From Flavobacterium lotistagni (GTDB lineage: Bacteria > Bacteroidota > Bacteroidia > Flavobacteriales > Flavobacteriaceae): a stretch of DNA of 64,000 nucleotides. The stretch covers positions 62,001 to 126,000 of the forward strand of contig NZ_JAAJBU010000001.1 of NCBI RefSeq assembly GCF_011392125.1, written 5' to 3'. Shown here piece after piece: positions 62,352 through 64,000 of this stretch. The position numbers were made by a program, and so were the translations under genes. The notes beneath the pieces are model-generated. The model was not told the origin of the DNA and did not search any database. It saw only the letters and a list, made by a program, of their open reading frames with translations. Position 1 is the stretch's first letter; the number at the start of each line of letters is the position of its first letter.

Positions 62352-62498
62352 ATGAAAAAATCTATTGTTTTATCAGCTTTATTTTTGGCTTTATCTTTTT
62401 CAAAAAGCCCAGTAAATTCATTGCAATCTTCAACAAAATCAACCGTTGAAATTGGAGGACAAAATGGTCAAATTCCAGTAAATCCACCTAAACCTTAA
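62352..62498 (+). CDS. 48-residue secreted peptide before a sensor kinase
   Basis: A short gene: ATG at 62352, TAA at 62496. The product begins MKKSIVLSALFLALSFSKSP, a hydrophobic export signal, and ends with a short mature part of about 25 residues (STKSTVEIGGQNGQIPVNPPKP). It has no cysteines and no known family. It lies 54 bases before a TPR sensor kinase in the same direction. The placement suggests a signal peptide ligand for that kinase or a small export-linked partner; this is inference, and translation is not proven. Confidence 0.6.
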   Translation: MKKSIVLSALFLALSFSKSPVNSLQSSTKSTVEIGGQNGQIPVNPPKP

Positions 62499-62552
62499 TT
62501 TCAAATCAGGTTGAAATAATTCTAATCGAATTTATTTAGCTAACTTCGGGGA

Positions 62553-64000
62553 ATGGCACTTAAAAAGTTACATTTCCCGATTGTTATTTTATTCTCATTG
62601 CTAATTCAATCTTGCGATTTTTCTTCTTCCAAAAAATTGCCTTTGGATAGAGGGAATGATTACAACAAAACTATTGAAACTGCTGAAAAATTTAAGCAGA
62701 AAAATAAATTTGACAGTGCTTTCTACTATTTCAACAAAGCCAAAACCATTTGTGATGTTGATAATGAAGGTGAACAAATCATTTATGCGCTGATCCAAAT
62801 GTCAAACATCCAACAAGTGTTGGGAGATTATTCTGGAAGTGAGGCAAGTGCCACCGAAGCTATAGATTACTTCAACAAAAAAGTAGATCCAAACTATCAA
62901 ATAGCGATTTACAACCTTCTGGGTATCGCATATGAGGAACAATTAGACTATGACAATGCCGTCTTCTACTACAAACAATCCTTAAAACTTGCAACAGATA
63001 ATCTACAAGTTGCTATTATAAAAAACAATATCGCCGTAGTCAATATATCAAAGAAGCATTTTGACGCTGCAATTCAAATACTTAGGCCTTTAAAGGAAGT
63101 CAATGAAGTAGTAAAACATCCTGAAACCCATGCCAGAATTTTAGACAATTTAGGGTATTCCTATTTCAAGACAAATGCTCCAAAGGCTATTAGTTTACTT
63201 GAAGAATCATTGGCTTTAAGAAAAAAAACAGGCGACAATTTTGGCATGATTGCTAGTTATTACCATCTATCAGACTATTATCAAAATAAAGATTATGGCT
63301 TGGCTAAAAATTTTGCCCTTATGGCATACCAAACCGCAACTGAAATTAAAAGCGCGGAAGACCGGTTAGAATCGCTCAACTTATTGATTCGAATTGCTTC
63401 TGCTGAAGAATCAAAAAAATATTCATTGATTCACATTGCGCTCAATGACAGTATTAACAACGCAAAACAAATTGCCAAAAATCAGTTTGCTAAAATTAAG
63501 TACGATTCCAAAAAAGAGAAAGCTGAAAACCTGAGGTTGAAATCTCAAACTGAAAAAATCATTATCGCTTTTATCATTTTCTTAATTGTTGTCATTTTCT
63601 CCTTTTTATTAATTCGTTCCAAAAATAGGCGACAGCAGCTACTCTCTGCCTACGAAGCAGAAACTAAAATTGCAAAAAAACTGCATGATGAGTTAGCTAA
63701 CAATGTTTTTCATTCAATGTCTTTTTTGGAAACACAAGACATGAAAATTCCAGAAAAAAAAGAAGTTCTATTAGATGAATTGGAGAAAATATATCGTCAG
63801 GTTAGAAATATCTCAAAAGAAAATAGTGCTATTGACACCAGCGATAAATTTTACGCAAATTTGCTTGAAATGCTCTCTGACTTTAATAGTGATACCGTTA
63901 AGGTGATCATCAATAAGAATATGATAGATTGGAAAAAAATCCAGCCAGAAAAAAAAATTACAGTGCATAGAATTTTGCTTGAACTGATGGTCAACATGAA
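62553..64000 (+). CDS. TPR-domain sensor histidine kinase, lipoprotein type, 3' end cut by window
   Basis: At least 482 residues are visible; the gene runs off the window. The N-terminus MALKKLHFPIVILFSLLIQSCDFSSS has a lipobox-like SC (Cys21). Periplasmic TPR-type repeats span about 35-320 (YQIAIYNLLGIAYEEQLDYDNAVFYYKQSLKLA, ARILDNLGYSYFKTNAPKAI). One membrane helix is at about 336-357 (IIIAFIIFLIVVIFSFLLI). The histidine-kinase box has the phosphoacceptor His378 in IAKKLHDELANNVFHSMSFLE, and the beginning of the N box (LLELMVNM) is the last readable part. A matching regulator would be expected to the right. Its ligand candidate is the peptide at 62352. Confidence 0.9.
   Translation, partial: MALKKLHFPIVILFSLLIQSCDFSSSKKLPLDRGNDYNKTIETAEKFKQKNKFDSAFYYFNKAKTICDVDNEGEQIIYALIQMSNIQQVLGDYSGSEASATEAIDYFNKKVDPNYQIAIYNLLGIAYEEQLDYDNAVFYYKQSLKLATDNLQVAIIKNNIAVVNISKKHFDAAIQILRPLKEVNEVVKHPETHARILDNLGYSYFKTNAPKAISLLEESLALRKKTGDNFGMIASYYHLSDYYQNKDYGLAKNFALMAYQTATEIKSAEDRLESLNLLIRIASAEESKKYSLIHIALNDSINNAKQIAKNQFAKIKYDSKKEKAENLRLKSQTEKIIIAFIIFLIVVIFSFLLIRSKNRRQQLLSAYEAETKIAKKLHDELANNVFHSMSFLETQDMKIPEKKEVLLDELEKIYRQVRNISKENSAIDTSDKFYANLLEMLSDFNSDTVKVIINKNMIDWKKIQPEKKITVHRILLELMVNM

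Noticed and set aside
62601..62798. Leftward open frame opposite the last sensor kinase
   Set aside because: Shadow of the kinase gene; no start context and no family.

Overview
The window looks like a stretch of chromosome from a Flavobacterium-type member of the Bacteroidetes. The signs are Bacteroidetes-style promoters (TAnnTTTG -7 boxes, no clear Shine-Dalgarno sequences), many secreted proteins ending in a type IX secretion (T9SS) sorting domain, PD40, GSCFA, DUF4136 and DUF4230 families, a PaaZ with a Bacteroidetes-like extension, and several histidine kinases with periplasmic TPR domains. The identification rests on families I recognise, not on a database search.

Left part (1-21 kb): a truncated urocanate hydratase, a DUF4136 lipoprotein and a VOC protein, then a long leftward catabolic cluster. 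It reads from a TetR regulator through paaE-A-B-C-D-G-H-I-J-Z, an enoyl-CoA hydratase and paaY (aerobic phenylacetyl-CoA degradation). It continues into E2, ilvE, a fused E1 and a thioesterase (branched-chain keto-acid oxidation). A 20-bp perfect palindrome lies at the predicted paaE start of transcription and is the likely operator. No phenylacetate-CoA ligase (paaK) and no E3 are present.

Middle part (21-58 kb): a giant T9SS adhesin; then, at 24.8-36.5 kb, a signalling locus with two tandem TPR histidine kinases, one LuxR-type response regulator, a SUMF1-domain secreted protein, and an operon of lipoprotein, TonB-like and PQQ-propeller proteins. Three promoters in this locus share an inverted repeat AAATACG-N8-CGTATTT exactly 20 bp from a -7-like box, which looks like a dedicated three-operon regulon. 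Next come GSCFA, two M23 peptidases, alaS, a MerR regulator, LemA, two TPM proteins, an esterase, a TonB-dependent receptor, a surface-protein operon facing a second TPR kinase/regulator pair, and der and era.

Right end (60.2-64 kb): the 3' half of a CAU-anticodon tRNA is joined to unrelated, visibly AT-richer DNA, as expected for one end of an integrated element. It carries two paralogous 64-aa proteins, phased short repeats, an unknown membrane protein, and a 48-residue secreted peptide placed directly before another TPR sensor kinase that runs off the edge.

The spacers are unusually structured. Many gene-to-gene gaps are filled, from the start codon of one gene to the stop codon of the next, by two arms of exact 7- or 8-nt degenerate tandem units in inverted orientation. 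The sequence differs at most loci. Two such arrays also lie inside the E2 gene and encode its interdomain linkers. Three further dispersed repeat families are present: one resembling Flavo-1 RNA, one bounded by GCGTGAG and TCACGCC, and one of 46 nt with a compensatory stem change.
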